64,000 bases of DNA from Papaver somniferum (lineage: Eukaryota > Streptophyta > Magnoliopsida > Ranunculales > Papaveraceae). The position numbers were made by a program, and so were the translations under genes. The notes under the pieces were generated by a model, which ran no database searches, was not told the DNA's origin, and saw only the letters and a list, made by a program, of their open reading frames with translations. Where the stretch lies: assembly GCF_003573695.1 (NCBI RefSeq), contig NC_039361.1:88430149-88494148 (forward strand), written 5' to 3'. Below are positions 1-12,040 of this stretch, piece by piece. How positions within the stretch are numbered: position 1 is the stretch's first letter; each line of letters starts with the position of its first letter.

Positions 1-1160
1 TAACGGTGAATATTAATTTCTTTGTTACTAAGTTATCTTAACTTTGATTGTAAGCAACCCTGATTTGAAAGATTATATAAGGGAGAAATCTAGCATCTGG
101 GAAACCTAATCCCGACACTCTCGTGTGTCTTAGTTGCAAACTAGAGTTGATTCTCCATTAACCTGGGTTTTCCAAAACCATTATTAGATTAACGACTTGA
201 AGACTTCATTTGGGATTCGTGAAGCCAGATCCAACTATTTTCTTTGTAGTTGTATGTTATGATCTTACTTTTTCTATCGTATTGAGTTTTATCTTCTCTA
301 AGATTTACTCGAGATTTATCTCCGATGGGTAAGATATAAAAAGTAATCACAACAGTTCTTCGTCTCATACTCTTGTGATTCCGCAATAACTTCTTTTGTT
401 AATCAGTTAGGTTATTGTGAGGTGACTAATATTTCTAGGCTGCTATTCGGGAGTATAAGACCGGATTATTACTTGAGTTTCATGTTCATCCTGATTTATC
501 TAAAGACGAAAACAAAACCAGAATAGACATATCTGTGGGAGACATATTTGTTTATAAGTCTTCGACTTTGGGTCGTAGAACTCTTAGTTGTGGGTAAGAT
601 CAACTAAGGGAATCAAGTGCGCAGAGTCCTTTTGGGATCCATAGGTGTAAATAATGCTACTGTACCTTAATCGGTGTGAGACTTGGTTAGGGCTCAACTA
701 CATTCCATCCTGAAGTTAACTTGTAGTAGGCTAGAGTATGTAGCGGCTTCATACAATGTGGTGTTTAAATCTGGACTAGGTCTCATGGTTTTTCTGCATT
801 TGCGGTTTTCTTGTTAACAAAATTTCTGGTGTCTGTGTTATTTCTTTTTTGCATTATACTTGTTTATATAATTTAATTATCACAGGTTGTGTGTAGTTCA
901 ATCACATTTTATAAATCCGACCTTGTTTGTTGGATATGACTTGATTAACACTCGGGCATTCGTCTTTGGTACTACCCGATTTATTTTCATATCAATCAGT
1001 CTCATAGATTTTTATCTAGTTGATTTACTGATTGCATTGAGAAAGAGATAAATATCTTTGATATATTTCTTAATTGATTCTCGCTTTTAAGTTGTTGTTC
1101 TTGGAATTATAGGTTGCTGAACGAAATATTAGGTATGGTTGTTATACTCCCGCGTTTCCA
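1..1160 (+). repeat. 3' part of a copia-type LTR (family A)
   Basis: This stretch matches the right-hand part of the LTRs at 3635-8232 and 57687-60051. Shared blocks include TAACGGTGAATATT at the start, the 'gtggttaagat...aagggaatcaagtgcgcag' region near 590-625, and the terminal block GAACGAAATATT followed by a C-rich run ending at TTTCCA (1160). No tRNA-type primer-binding site follows, unlike at 8235 and 60054. It is therefore either the 3' LTR of an element lying upstream of the window or a solo or degraded copy. Its left end is outside the window. Confidence 0.8.
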
Positions 1161-1495
1161 ATTACGAGACTAATTTCTTGTAGAACTTGTATCTTAAAAG
1201 ATAGATAACAAGTTTAATCACTTGGCAGAATTCCGATTGAATTATTTGGATGCGACTAGACTGATCCTGGATATTGATTTTTGAGATCATCCAAGTATTC
1301 ATCTTAACAATCAGGTTCACGGACCTTGTGTCTATGTACATACTTATTGAGTATAGGTTGAGATATTAACTCTATATACATATTTCAAGGATCATTAAGT
1401 TGGTCTACTTGCTATTGTATTATGTTTTATCTATATAGGTTGCCGAACAAAAAAGTTGGGTGTATTTGGTATCCCTTGCATTTTCAACTACATAC
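1161..1495 (+). repeat. Second, more diverged LTR 3' end
   Basis: A block like the end of the preceding LTR recurs: GGTTGCCGAACAAAAAAG near 1438, a short gap, then a C-rich run and TTTTCAAC near 1480. It parallels GGTTGCTGAACGAAATATT at about 1112. The part before it ('gatattgatttttgagatcatccaagt', 1270-1296) resembles the LTR block at 8018-8043. It looks like a truncated extra copy of the LTR terminus. The exact borders are not clear. Confidence 0.5.
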
Positions 1496-1546
1496 CCTGA
1501 AAATTTTGGACTGGGAAACACATTTTCCTAGACCATAGACATGTAT

Positions 1547-3634
1547 TTATATTTCACTTAAATATGCACAAATCAGTTCAGCTTGTACACGCCCAAGCGA
1601 TGCGTCAATCCCCTTCCACAGAGTCATTCCTTCCGCATATTGATTTAACCACTTTGCAGAGTGATGGTTTTGGATTCGTAACCAATAAATCAAGTTTGTA
1701 ACAGGTTGCATGGGACAATTATCACTTATCTTCATACCAATAAAATGACAGTTGTTGACGTATCCCATCACAACTCTTCTATGCTTCACCTTCTGGGTAC
1801 AAACACTAAGGGTGGGTACAAAAGTAGCACTGTAATCTTTCAAAATTAATGAACCACACAATTGACTGTCTTTTCTATCAAATGGACACACACCGGCATC
1901 GACATCTAATATTTTCTTGTCATGGCTTCCTGGAATAACAGACACTTGACACGACCAACCAAATTATCCAGCGACTGTTTAAAATCTTGAATTTTCATAT
2001 AAAATTCTGCATTTTGTTGTAGATGCTGAGTCATCTTATATCTTGCATACATGTGTTGCGTATACCCCAATGTTTCATCTTCCCCCATGTATCTGATATG
2101 TTCCACAACCACCCGAAACCAACTATTTTCCATCCCCTTGAACATCATCCGTTGATAACAAGCAGGGAAAAATATGATGAGGCAAGTACACAGGTAAGGC
2201 TTGACTATAACATTAACTGGTCTCAAATTTCACTTAATTCGTTCAAAGGGTTAACATTGTACCTTTGGTGAGATTAATGGTGTATGTCTTTTTTGTTTGG
2301 CTTTCCATTGATGAGATGATGATTCCATCTGCATCGTACTCCTTGTCAGTTATTTCAAAAGCAGATAACTTTCTTTTATTGCTATTAAATTTTTTTTTTC
2401 TTCTTCTCTCTCATGTTTTCGAGTCGCCTCTTTTGGCCTACCCTTTGGAGGTACCTGATACTTACTTGGTTCAAGGGCTATTATGGTTTCAGGGTGCATA
2501 ATGACTTTAAATTTATGTATCATAATCTGGTACTGAGTCTCATTTTCCATCGATAACTTTGCAAAAAGTTCTTTTAATATCTCTGAAACTTTAAATTTTT
2601 CTCTCGAAACATCTTTCTGAAGAGGTTGAAAAGATATGAAGCCAAAATGGATGAATAGCCGATAAAGGGATCACACCATCAAACTTAGCAATCATATGGC
2701 GATATGGTAGTCCCAACGTCACCATACATGTACAGCAACACAAATCTGAATCAATTCCAAATTTTTGTTCGAACTAATTTATTTTACCAAATGATTAGTC
2801 TCCCAGTGTGACACGTTGTAGGTAATTCCACGCAACATTGGTTGTTTCCCAAACTGAAGAAAAAACTTAGTTGAATTCAATTGGAATCTTTCCATAATAT
2901 TCGTAAATTCCATTCATAAATATCTATGGAAATCTTTCAATAGAATTGGGAATGTATCGCGATAACCATTCATCCACTCCTTATTTCTCGTGTGAGCAGC
3001 CTCTGCAAGGCTTGTGGCCTGGTTGGTATAGTGTTTTATTTTTTAGCCCAAACAGCTACGAACTTTTCTTTGTGCGGCTCCAACCATTGCGTACTGCAAT
3101 AAGACACATCTTGACAATAATTCTCGTTCCACCGATTATAGAAACGAACATATTCATCCTTAAACACTTCCTCCATGAACGACCAAATCAACGCCTCCCA
3201 ATCCTTTGCAAAACTCAACCATCTGGCATGGTTCTCTTTCTTTTCCTTATTTTTTCCTCCTTCGTATGCTTTGACATCCTATCTTGTTCTTCTTTTGACT
3301 GCTGCCCCTTCTTTGCATGATCCTGGTTAAGAATGGTTCTGCAATTGAGTCAGACATTAGAGTGTACGTAAAATGTACAGATAAAATAGGTTGCAGCAGG
3401 AAAGACAATATGAATAGCTTTGAGTAATGCCTTATCCCCATCGAATAAGATAATTTCCCCTATGTCATTTCCCTGGTAAAACATCTTTGCACACTGTAAT
3501 GCCCAAACTTAACTTTCTTCATCTTCCGAAGACAAAAAACAGAGCTCCGCCGTGAACGACTGTTTGGTCGAAGTATGCGAAACCAGGTGGAACAGCGGCA
3601 TACCATACATGTTCGTCTTATAAGTCGAGTCAAC
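1547..3634 (-). pseudogene. MULE/FAR1-type transposase with OTU tail, C-terminal half (broken)
   Basis: Read on the minus strand from 3634 down. The order is the start of the DDE core (STYKTNMYGMP next to the first catalytic Asp), the second Asp region (LFDGDKALLKAI, about 3425-3460), then 'WLEPHKEKFVAVW' and the Glu region (SLAEAAHTRNKEWMNGY, about 2960-3010). A SWIM-like zinc motif follows (CCCTCMVTLGLPYRHMIAKF, about 2680-2740). A KGRPK basic patch lies near 2440. An OTU-protease-like domain forms the tail (2226-1906 and 1945-1547). In the OTU part the expected nucleophile motif D-G-N-C reads M-E-N-S, so the catalytic Cys is lost. Several stops and frameshifts interrupt the frame, so it is not functional. 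The N-terminal half is at 13189-13830; the element at 3635-13188 separates them. Plant MULE transposases give rise to FAR1/FHY3-like proteins, but the decay here argues for a dead transposon rather than a domesticated gene. Confidence 0.85.
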
Positions 3635-6600
3635 TGTTAGAGAATTACTCGGTCTAACTCGCATGCGTTGCTATCTCAAGCATGTTTGTCAATGTTAGTG
3701 ATCAAAACTATAAGTCTTGATTTAAAGTCTATTATAGCTAAGTCTCGGACTAGGATAGAAAGTGTAGTTGAGCTCAAGGACTTCGTGGAGATTCATCATA
3801 CAAGTAGAAGAACTACTCAAGGAACCGGTGGAACTTCTCGACAAAAAGGTATGTGAAGACTTGAACTTATCTATCACTCAAAAGTCTATGTACTCTATCT
3901 CCTACTCTTTGAGACAAGAAGTCGTATGCTATATATATAGACTTGGATTATACACATTTGGTACTTTGAGCCGAGTATACCTCGCCTATCTATATCTCGA
4001 AATATGTGTTGGTAAGCTTTTCGCTTCGATCAAGTTTATCTTTACCTAGTGACGAAAGTCATGATATGTTTCAATCATCTTGAAAATTTCTTTGACGAGA
4101 AATGGTGTAACAACTATATAACGTCCTCTAAGAATGTTTCAATGATTGAAATGAGAGTTTAGATTACATAACTAATGGTGGACATAAGCATTGTTGTGGA
4201 AACACATTTATGTATAATTCATATTCCTTGAACCAAAGTTTGCCAACTTTTGATGATCAAGAGAACCGGAAGAATTGTGTGAGCCAAGTCTACGAACTGC
4301 CGAAGTTCTCAAACCCGAGAATTTATGCTGGAGTTGACAAACTACTTGCGTGAAGATAAGTCCGCAAACTCAGTCCGCGAACCGGCGAAGTTCTCATACC
4401 CGAGAATTTCTGCTGGAGTTTGTAAACTCTGCCCGGTAACTTAAGTCCGCGAACCTAGTCTGCGAAATTGAGAAGGTTATATATCTGAAGATGATTTCTG
4501 AACTTAAACTTAAAAACACTACGGAATTGGTGGGTTTCTAAAAGGCCTACAAACTAATACCGTAAGTGCACAGTGTCGATTGTAGCTTGTGCAAATACGG
4601 GTCGAATCCACAGGGACTAGGGTGTGAGTTGAAGTTTCCTAAACTGTTTTCTAAGCTTAACAGAGAACAAAGGCAGTGATAAAGAAACAAAGGCAGTGAG
4701 CCAAAGGCAGTGAAGATGATTACAGCTACAGATGGTAGACTAGGAGGATACTAAGGCATTTGATTCCACATCTTGATCCTAAACTAAGGAAGTTCTTATG
4801 CAAGCTATGTCTTGTTCTTTCAGGGAAGACTACAATGAGTGATTTACTAACTAACCTTGCTAACTTACCCCTAGAATCAACTATCTTCTTACAGCATAGC
4901 TAATCACAGGCTTGTTCACTCAACCAGTTAACTATCAATTCTAAGGAAATCTCTATAGTGGATTGAATTCTTAACTATTGACTAGCTACACTCCTAGCAT
5001 CAACTGTCTTCTTACAGCACAACTGATCACAAGTGAGTTAACCCAAGTCGCAATTCATCAATCCTAAGGCAGTTAAATCATTCCAAGACAATATATTACA
5101 GTCATTCAAATGGACTGATTTCTTAACCACAGTCACAACTTCACCCCTAGCATCAGCTGTCTTCTTACAGCACAGCTGATCACAGGTGAATTAGCTCAAA
5201 TGGCTAATTATCAGTCCTACTTCAGTTTAAACATCACAAGAACAATAACATGTATACTAACTATCCTAGCATGCAATCAAGAGTTTCATCTAATCCCTAG
5301 CAAGTAAATTAGAACATACTAGACATGGTGAACAAATACAATTGAAATTTACAAAATAATTTAAACTAAGAACTAACCATTGAGGCACTGGCTATTCCAG
5401 TCCTCTTGGGTGAAGCACTGGCTATCCCAGGCATACCTCTAACACATACCCATCATCCCTATTTATACACAAATCCAAAATTAGGGTTAACACCCTCTTC
5501 CCCAAAACAGTGAAATTAGGGTTTGGTGAAAATCAAAATTAGGTTTTACCTAATCACTGATAGCAATTATAACTCTTCACCCATGCCTTTATTTCCTCTC
5601 CTGATGCAACCCATGCCTTCAATTTGTGCATGCAAGCTCAATCCCAAAAATCCCCAAATAAACAGTAAATTAGGGTTTTAAAATTACTCCTTACCAACTC
5701 TCTGAAAACGAATGATAACTCTCACCCATGCTTCCAATTCTTCTCCTGATGCTCCCCACGCTTCAATTGCTTCTCAATTTCGTCCTAATTTCCCAATTTT
5801 ACACGCTAGGGTTTCTGATAGAAAACGTGCAGAAATTGAGAAAATAGGTGGCTAAGGAGAAGGGAAAATGATGGGATTAGGTTCCTTTGATGGACGTGGT
5901 GGTTATGATGATGGTTGAGGTGGTGACAGAGAGTTAGTGGAGGAGCAGGTGGTGGAAATGGTGGTGGTATGGCGTCTGTAGAGGAAGAGAAAGGGAAAGA
6001 AAGAGATGGCTAGATGGAAAATGGATTGGGTTTATTTGGTTTTGGGTTATAAACCTAGATGCTAGGGTGTTGAGTGGGTTTAGCAATTTTTGATGAACAA
6101 CGAGGATGAGACGTTGGATGCGAAGATGATGGATCGATCTAACGGCGAGATGGAAGGAAGCGGGAAGCGACCGTTGGATGCCCGATACAACAAAACTGAC
6201 GTCTCAAGATGGAGTTAGGTGCTGTAGTGTTTGACAGGAGCTTCAGACTTCGATGCACGACGATGAAGCGACCGTAGGATGCTGAGATGATCCAATCTGA
6301 TGGCTAGAAAGGGAAACGGGTATGGATATAGGAATTGGATTTGGGTGAGGGTTTTGGGCCTTGGGTATGCCAAGCCCATATCTTCTTTAAGAATAATTCT
6401 TCCTCTTCAAGCCCACTTCTAGTTTATCCGGCTCTTGAAAACATCATTCTTCGCTGCCTTCCTGCGGGAGTCGTGACCGTTTCTTTGCTCTTTTCGCTCA
6501 ACAATTCATCCAAGCTTTATTTAGTACCTAAAAATACAAAATTAATTAATAAAAAATATTTATTCTTGAAAACAATGAAAATACAGAATATGGGATAAAA

Positions 6601-8232
6601 TGTAGAATTAATGCACAAAAGATGAGTTAAATGCCAAGAAAAATATATAGAAATATGCACTTTTTAGCACTCATCAGGAATGCAGTTTGCAAACCGTGGC
6701 TATAAAAGTTCATGAACCGATTCAAGTGAATCAAATCATCTTTGCTTCAATTGTGTCTTGTATAGTACATAAGATTTCCTTGCAATTGAACAACTCTCTA
6801 ACTAGTTTATTTGAAGTCATTTGAACTAGTTATGGTGAAGAAGAACATGGTTGATATGAAATTCTCACATGGCTAACCTTTTGGTTAACTATTGTTGAAC
6901 CAACAAGTGCATACGTTTGGGTACGGTTAACAAACCTAGAAATTTTCATTGTCAAGTGTGTGTAACATGCTAAGTTTTCGATCCAACGGTTGAGAAATAT
7001 TAGCTTGAATCTAAATCAAGTTTTCATCTAACGGTGAATATTGATTGCTTTTTTACCAAGGTAACTTAATTGCAAACCCTGATTTGAAAGACTATATAAA
7101 GGAGACATCTAGTATTGTGCAAAACTAATCCCCACACCTTACGTGTGATACTAGTTTGCGTGCTAGAGTCGTTTCTCCATTAACCTTTGGTTTTCTTATC
7201 CTTAAAAACCAGGTTAACGACTTAAAGACTTCATTGGGATTGTGAAGACAGACCGATACTACTTTTATCGTAGTTGTGTGATCTGATCTTGCATTTTCTA
7301 TCGTACGAGTACAATCATATTGATTGGCTTGAGATTGATATCTCCGATAGGCAAGATATAAAAAGTAATCACAAACATCTTCGTCTCATTGTTTGTGATT
7401 CCACAACATCTTGTTTCGCTACCATACGATTAAGATTGTTGTGAGGTGATTGATAAATCTAGGCTTTTCTTCGGGAATATAAGACCGGATTATCAATTGG
7501 TTCCTGTTCACCTTGATTATTATCAAAAGACGGAACAAAACCTTTAGGGTTTATCTGTGGAGACAGATTGATCCTTTGATAGACTTGTCTGTGTGATACA
7601 GATTTGTTTATTGTCAAAGCCTGTGATTTTTGGTCGTAGCAACTCTTAGTTGTGGGTGAGATCAGCTAAGGGAATCAAGTGCGCAGTATCCTGCTGGGAT
7701 CAGAGGCGTAGGGAGTACAACTGTACCTTGGATCAGTGGAAGACTGATTGGGGTTCAATTACAGTCTAGTCCGAAGTTAGCTTGGAATAGGCTAGTGTCT
7801 GTAGCGTCTTAATACAGTGTGTGTTCAATATGGACTAGGTCCCGAGGCTTTTCTGCATTTGCGGTTTCCTCGTTAACAAAATTTCTGGTGTATGTGTTAT
7901 TTCAATTTCCGCATTATACTGTTTTATCTTTATAATTGAAATAATACAGGTTGTGCATTAGATCATCAATTAGAGTAATTCAACCTTTGGTTGTTGATTG
8001 TCATTGATTGATCCTTAAATATTGGTCTTTGGTACCATCCAAGTTATTCCTTGTATTTGATTAGAAATCGCAGTTCCTGCTTGAGTAAATAAAATCAATA
8101 GAGAGATATAAACTCGTTGATATATTTTTAATTGATTAAGTCTTGTTGATTCTCTTAAAAGTATATTCGAGTTTGTCCATACATATTGCTAAGCGAAATA
8201 TTGGGTGGTGTTGTTAGACCCCCGCTTTTTCA
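3635..8232 (+). repeat. 5' LTR of copy 1, split by a solo LTR
   Basis: Starts TGTTAGAGAATTACTCGG and ends CCCCCGCTTTTTCA. Removing the insertion at 4528-6676 and one GGAAT copy leaves an LTR of about 2.44 kb, close to the 2365-bp LTR at 57687-60051. The blocks match in order across both copies. Confidence 0.88.
4528..6676 (-). mobile_element. Solo LTR inserted in the 5' LTR
   Basis: A 2149-bp insert starts TGGTGGG and ends CATCA, so it has TG...CA ends. It is flanked by perfect 5-bp duplications GGAAT (4523-4527, 6677-6681). The uninterrupted site is visible in the sister LTRs at about 12791 and 58493. It contains no primer site, gag or pol, so it is a solo LTR. The plus-strand left end has the block 'ggtcgaatccacagggac' (4599-4616), common in plant LTRs. 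The right end, read on the minus strand, begins TGATGAGTGCTAAAAAGTGC. The strand is inferred from these ends. Three similar segments of about 160 bp repeat near 4860-5190 ('tcttcttacagcac', 'cacaggtgaattagctcaa'). Confidence 0.82.
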
Positions 8233-8234
8233 AT

Positions 8235-8252
8235 TGGTATCAGAGCAGGCAA
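8235..8252 (+). other. Primer-binding site (initiator Met tRNA)
   Basis: TGGTATCAGAGCAGGCAA lies two bases after the 5' LTR. The first 12 bases are the standard complement of the 3' end of plant initiator-Met tRNA, the usual primer of Ty1/copia elements. Confidence 0.9.
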
Positions 8253-8298
8253 ACACGTTTAAGACCTTACAAGTCTGTGTTTGTAGCGATCTGACTCT

Positions 8299-9480
8299 AT
8301 GGACAAGAGTACTATCTCTGATAAACGCTTTACCAGAAATAAAAGTTCTATCTCGTCTAACTCTATTATAGAGAAGGTTTCTACAATCTCGAATATAGAT
8401 GAACCTTCTGTACTGACGAGACAGACTAACACTGACATGTGTACTTTCGATTACCCTTCAAATGTGAGCCTCTCCATTAATGAACGGGATTCAGCTGAAG
8501 AGAGTGAATTGATTCTAAATCTTGTTAGAATCCAAGCCGATAGATTCAGTCGGTTGAAGCACCGTGTCAACGTTCTACTTGGTGTAATAAGAGATTGCAA
8601 ACCCAAAGGTAATTCTGAAGTTCATTCTTCGTGTGCGTCTCTTGAAGCTAGCCTCAGAAGAGATTCCTTGGAAATTGACCATCGCTTGAGTAAGCTCTCT
8701 ATTCAAGGATGCTCAAAGAAATATAATATGCCAAGTACTTATGACACAACTAAAGATGGGTCATGCTCAGAAGTAAAAACGGAAGCCCCTTCTAGTAAAA
8801 CGAATGTGACTGAAGTCACCAACACTCAAGGATATTGCACATCAAATGAAGGGAAGAAATCTTATAATGATGATATTAAGACTGTACTATCTAATCATTC
8901 TGATGATCAGAAAGTATGTCTTGTATGTGAGACAAAGAGTTCTGTTAAACGAAAGGGAACCCCTAGGTTGAAGAAAAACTCTTTGGTTCAACTTCAACAC
9001 ACCTTAGATTTAATTCTTAAAAGTGTAACTGACATTCGTATGACTAAACCAATTGGTTTTTGTACCTACCCTGTGTATGTTACCAGGAAAGTCAGTTCAA
9101 TGAGTTCCTCGAACACTCAAGAACAAAACAAACGTCTTAATAAACATCGTCTAAAGGAAGATCATGTCGTGGTCTCTGGAAATAACGCTGCTCCTGTTGA
9201 GAAAGTAAGTTCAGAAGAAAGAATAAAAATTGATGAAATGAGAGATAATCTGAAAAACATAATTGAAGGGTATAAGTAATTCGTCAACAGGTTGTCCTCC
9301 TCCTCAAACCAAAATTCTTCTGGTAAGAACTCAAACTATGTCTTGTATTTTGATGATAGTAAGTTTTATGATAATTTCTCACATAAAAAGGAGTCCCTCT
9401 CTAGATTCAGGAGGAAAAAGAGACTTGACCATAAACACATATCTCTTGATGATCTTGTGGCTCATACTTGTGCTAATTAA
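8299..9480 (+). pseudogene. Retroelement ORF of unknown function, one in-frame stop
   Basis: A 326-residue frame starts MDKSTISDKR, 64 bases after the Met-tRNA primer site, and stops at TAA 9277-9279. The same frame then continues without another stop to 9480, giving about 393 codons in all, so it was probably one ORF. The protein is rich in Ser, Lys and charged residues. It has a Lys/Arg-rich stretch near residues 215-225 and another basic patch (RFRRKKR) after the internal stop. I see no zinc knuckle, protease or polymerase motif. Its position suggests a gag-like or accessory protein, but the sister element at 57687 has a different frame here. No recognised family. Confidence 0.6.
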
Positions 9481-9906
9481 TCACAAGGGTTGAAGAGCTT
9501 ACTCATAAAAACCCTGTTGAGTAAGATGTGTTAATTTTCAGGTATACTTTTGGCATTTGCGTATGTTAAGTTGAGCTATCTTCTTATCGTCCATAGCTAA
9601 GCTTTTTGATTGCAGACTCACTGTACTTAAAGTATTGTTTGTAAAGTGTCATTAGGAAGTCTTCTTCTGAATCTTGTTTCTTGCTTCAACTATGCTCAAA
9701 ATTCCCTTCCTGAGTTATGGAATTTTTCGAGTCTTTTGTTGCAAAAGTCCCTTTTGGGATTTATTTTTTGGGGTCATGTTGTACTCGAACGGATATCCGT
9801 GTTCTGAGACGAGTCAATTGTTTAAGAAAACCCTAGAATACCTTCCCTAAGAGACCCTTAAATATCAACCTATTGAGTTACGAAAGTCACGTACGCATAC
9901 TCAGGG
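9481..9906 (+). other. Internal region of copy 1 without a recognised gene
   Basis: AT-rich sequence between the two frames of the element. No domain, repeat or RNA gene could be supported. Confidence 0.5.
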
Positions 9907-10343
9907 TTGGCTTCTGGGTTGTCAAGAATTTCTTCGTCTTCATCTTCATCTTGCTATGGTTGTTTTGCAAGAGGATTCCTTGATAAAGGTTGTGTTGTTG
10001 AGTCCAAGAAAAAAAGAACCCTTGTATATGAAGATCATCCTAATGCTTCATGTTATTTTGCCTATATTCATGAGGATGCTGAAAAGGATGATATAATTTC
10101 TATTGAAGTTGTTCATGACTTTCTTAAGTACTTTGGGGAAGCAAAAAAAGAGCTCATTGTGACTCTGAAAAATCTTATGCATTGAAAACTGAGTTGGAAA
10201 AGGTTATTGTTGACCTTGGTCTCATAAAGTCTTACATCAGTGATCTTCGCAAAGAGAATCACCTCTCCGATGTTGCAATGAATGTTGTTGATTACAAGCT
10301 CAAAGACCCTTTGTCTCATGAGGATTCTGAACCGTTCATATGA
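9907..10343 (+). pseudogene. Second retroelement ORF, frameshifted
   Basis: An open frame from 9907 to 10185 (no ATG at its start) contains a Ser run, a Cys pair (SCYGCF) and an acidic/Lys-rich stretch. A shift of frame near 10150-10163 carries the likely continuation (KSYALKTELEKVIVDLGLIK and onward) to a TGA at 10341-10343. The tail has a heptad-like, charged, coiled-coil-prone composition. The product is not recognised. It could be the C-terminal part of a gag-like protein, since the sister element's gag also has coiled-coil segments, but that is inference. Confidence 0.45.
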
Positions 10344-10479
10344 TCTTAGTTCTTGTTTGGAATAGGACTGGAGTCTGTTTCCGTTAGCTTGTTTTATTTG
10401 TTGCCTAGTATGTCTTCTTTTTGGTTTAGTTGGAAGAATAACTAGTGTTTTGAATAACAATGATTGTGACTACACATAG

Positions 10480-12028
10480 CTATTATTGTTCATCTTCTTG
10501 TTATTTTTTTAGGTTTATTGGTATTAAATTCTAAAAACTATTTGGAGGATGATGTTTTTGCAGTATTAATCTTTATGATTTGATATATTGCAGTTTGTTA
10601 TGGGATATTGGTGTTTACGTCCGTGAACTATGTTTGTCCCATACTTTGTCAAAAGTAAAGTCGTTCATGTTCGATATTCACGTACTGGTAAAAAAATGAA
10701 TGGAATTTTGACAAATACAAAAGTTAAGCCTATATTATCAAATATTTTGATAGAAGATAGGTTAAAATCTTTTGTTTTCAAGGATTATGTCTATTAATTG
10801 TCGTTATGCAAATAGTGATTGAAGATAGAATGAATCCCTGTGTATTCCGCAGTATTGATCATCCCTGATCCATATTTTTATGTTTTACTGTGAGGCTCCG
10901 TAATGTATCTTATGTTGGCATTATACAACCAAGTTGATTTTCTTAGCTTAGTTGTTGTTCCGTGAGATATGTTATGTCGAGCATATTGAACTAAATTAAT
11001 CATCTTGTTTGGTTATTTAGTTATTGCTCCGTAAGTTTCTTATGTCGAGCAAACCAATTGACAATTAAATTGATTACTTTTTTAATTAGTTTGGTTGTGT
11101 GTTATAAGTAGATTAATTATAGGTTCTCTTGTAATTAATCTAGTTGAATATTTTCGTGTCTCCATAAGTTCTCTTATGTTGAGCACAATCAATTGAATTG
11201 ATCACTTTTTGTGCTTAATTTGGTTGCATATTCCGATTAAATTAATCATGGGTTTACTTGTGATTAATTTGATTGAGTTTTTGGATATAGGAAATCATTC
11301 TTATGCTTTTTGGTGTCCAATAAAAATCCTTCTTTTCTTTGGAAATTAAGGTCGCTCTTGTTGTTCTTTCGGGAATGACATCTAATGGGGGAGAGTTTTT
11401 TTTTGAACTTGTGCTTAATGGTCATATCTTGAGGGGTGTGCGGCTGTGGAATTTTAGAGGGGTTATTTTGTATCTTTAAACTCCTTGATGAATGCTTTTA
11501 GCTTCGACTTTATGATTGCATCTAAATTAGTTGGTATGTATTTTTCCTTTTGTCATGAAATGTCTCTCTCGGAAATTTCATTATGATCCCGTTCTTGTAC
11601 CTTTGCCAATTTTGTTCACAAAAAGGGGGAGAATTAGTATGTGGTTCACACTACAAATACATACGGTTTTCGGATCATTGTGTAAGGGGGAGTGGTTTCC
11701 ATGTGAGATGGAGTATTGACTAAGGGAGAGTGATACATATCATCATAGTATTATTTTTGAAGTTGTGATACAATTAAACTTTGACACTGTGTAATAATAC
11801 TATGACACTGTATAACAATGATTGAGAACTATGTTTTCTCATTGTTATAGCTACGGATCTTCAACATCGGTGATGCTAAACTTACAACCTTTGGGATCAT
11901 TGGAGTACTTGGAAGTGACGAAGATTTCGAGGAATGTTGAAGATTAGACATGTGGAATAGGAACTACTAAAGTTTCTTTATCTTTTTTGTATTCCATATG
12001 TATTGATCGTTTTGTCACTAAAATTGAC
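10480..12028 (+). repeat. Shared 3' internal region of the copia-type family
   Basis: Noncoding sequence that matches 62480-63940 of the sister element block by block, for example 'cagtattaatctttatg' versus 'gcattattaatctttatg', and 'cttcaacatcggtgatgctaaa' versus 'ttcaacaacgatgatagtaaa'. Between 10870 and 11290 a degenerate repeat recurs. It has the form 'tccataagttctcttatgttgagca' followed by an AT-rich 'aattaaattaatcat' segment, and is seen about four to five times at roughly 90-110-bp spacing. A run of 'gggggagagttttttt' occurs near 11388. Confidence 0.7.
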
Positions 12029-12040
12029 ATAGGGGGAGAT
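12029..12040 (+). other. Polypurine tract of copy 1
   Basis: ATAGGGGGAGAT directly precedes the 3' LTR start TGTTAGAGC. The sister element has AAAGGGGGAGAT at 63940-63951. This is the expected plus-strand primer site of an LTR retrotransposon. Confidence 0.85.

Noticed and set aside
9907..10343. Envelope-like protein of a SIRE element
   Set aside because: No signal peptide or membrane segment, and no pol upstream; left as unknown.
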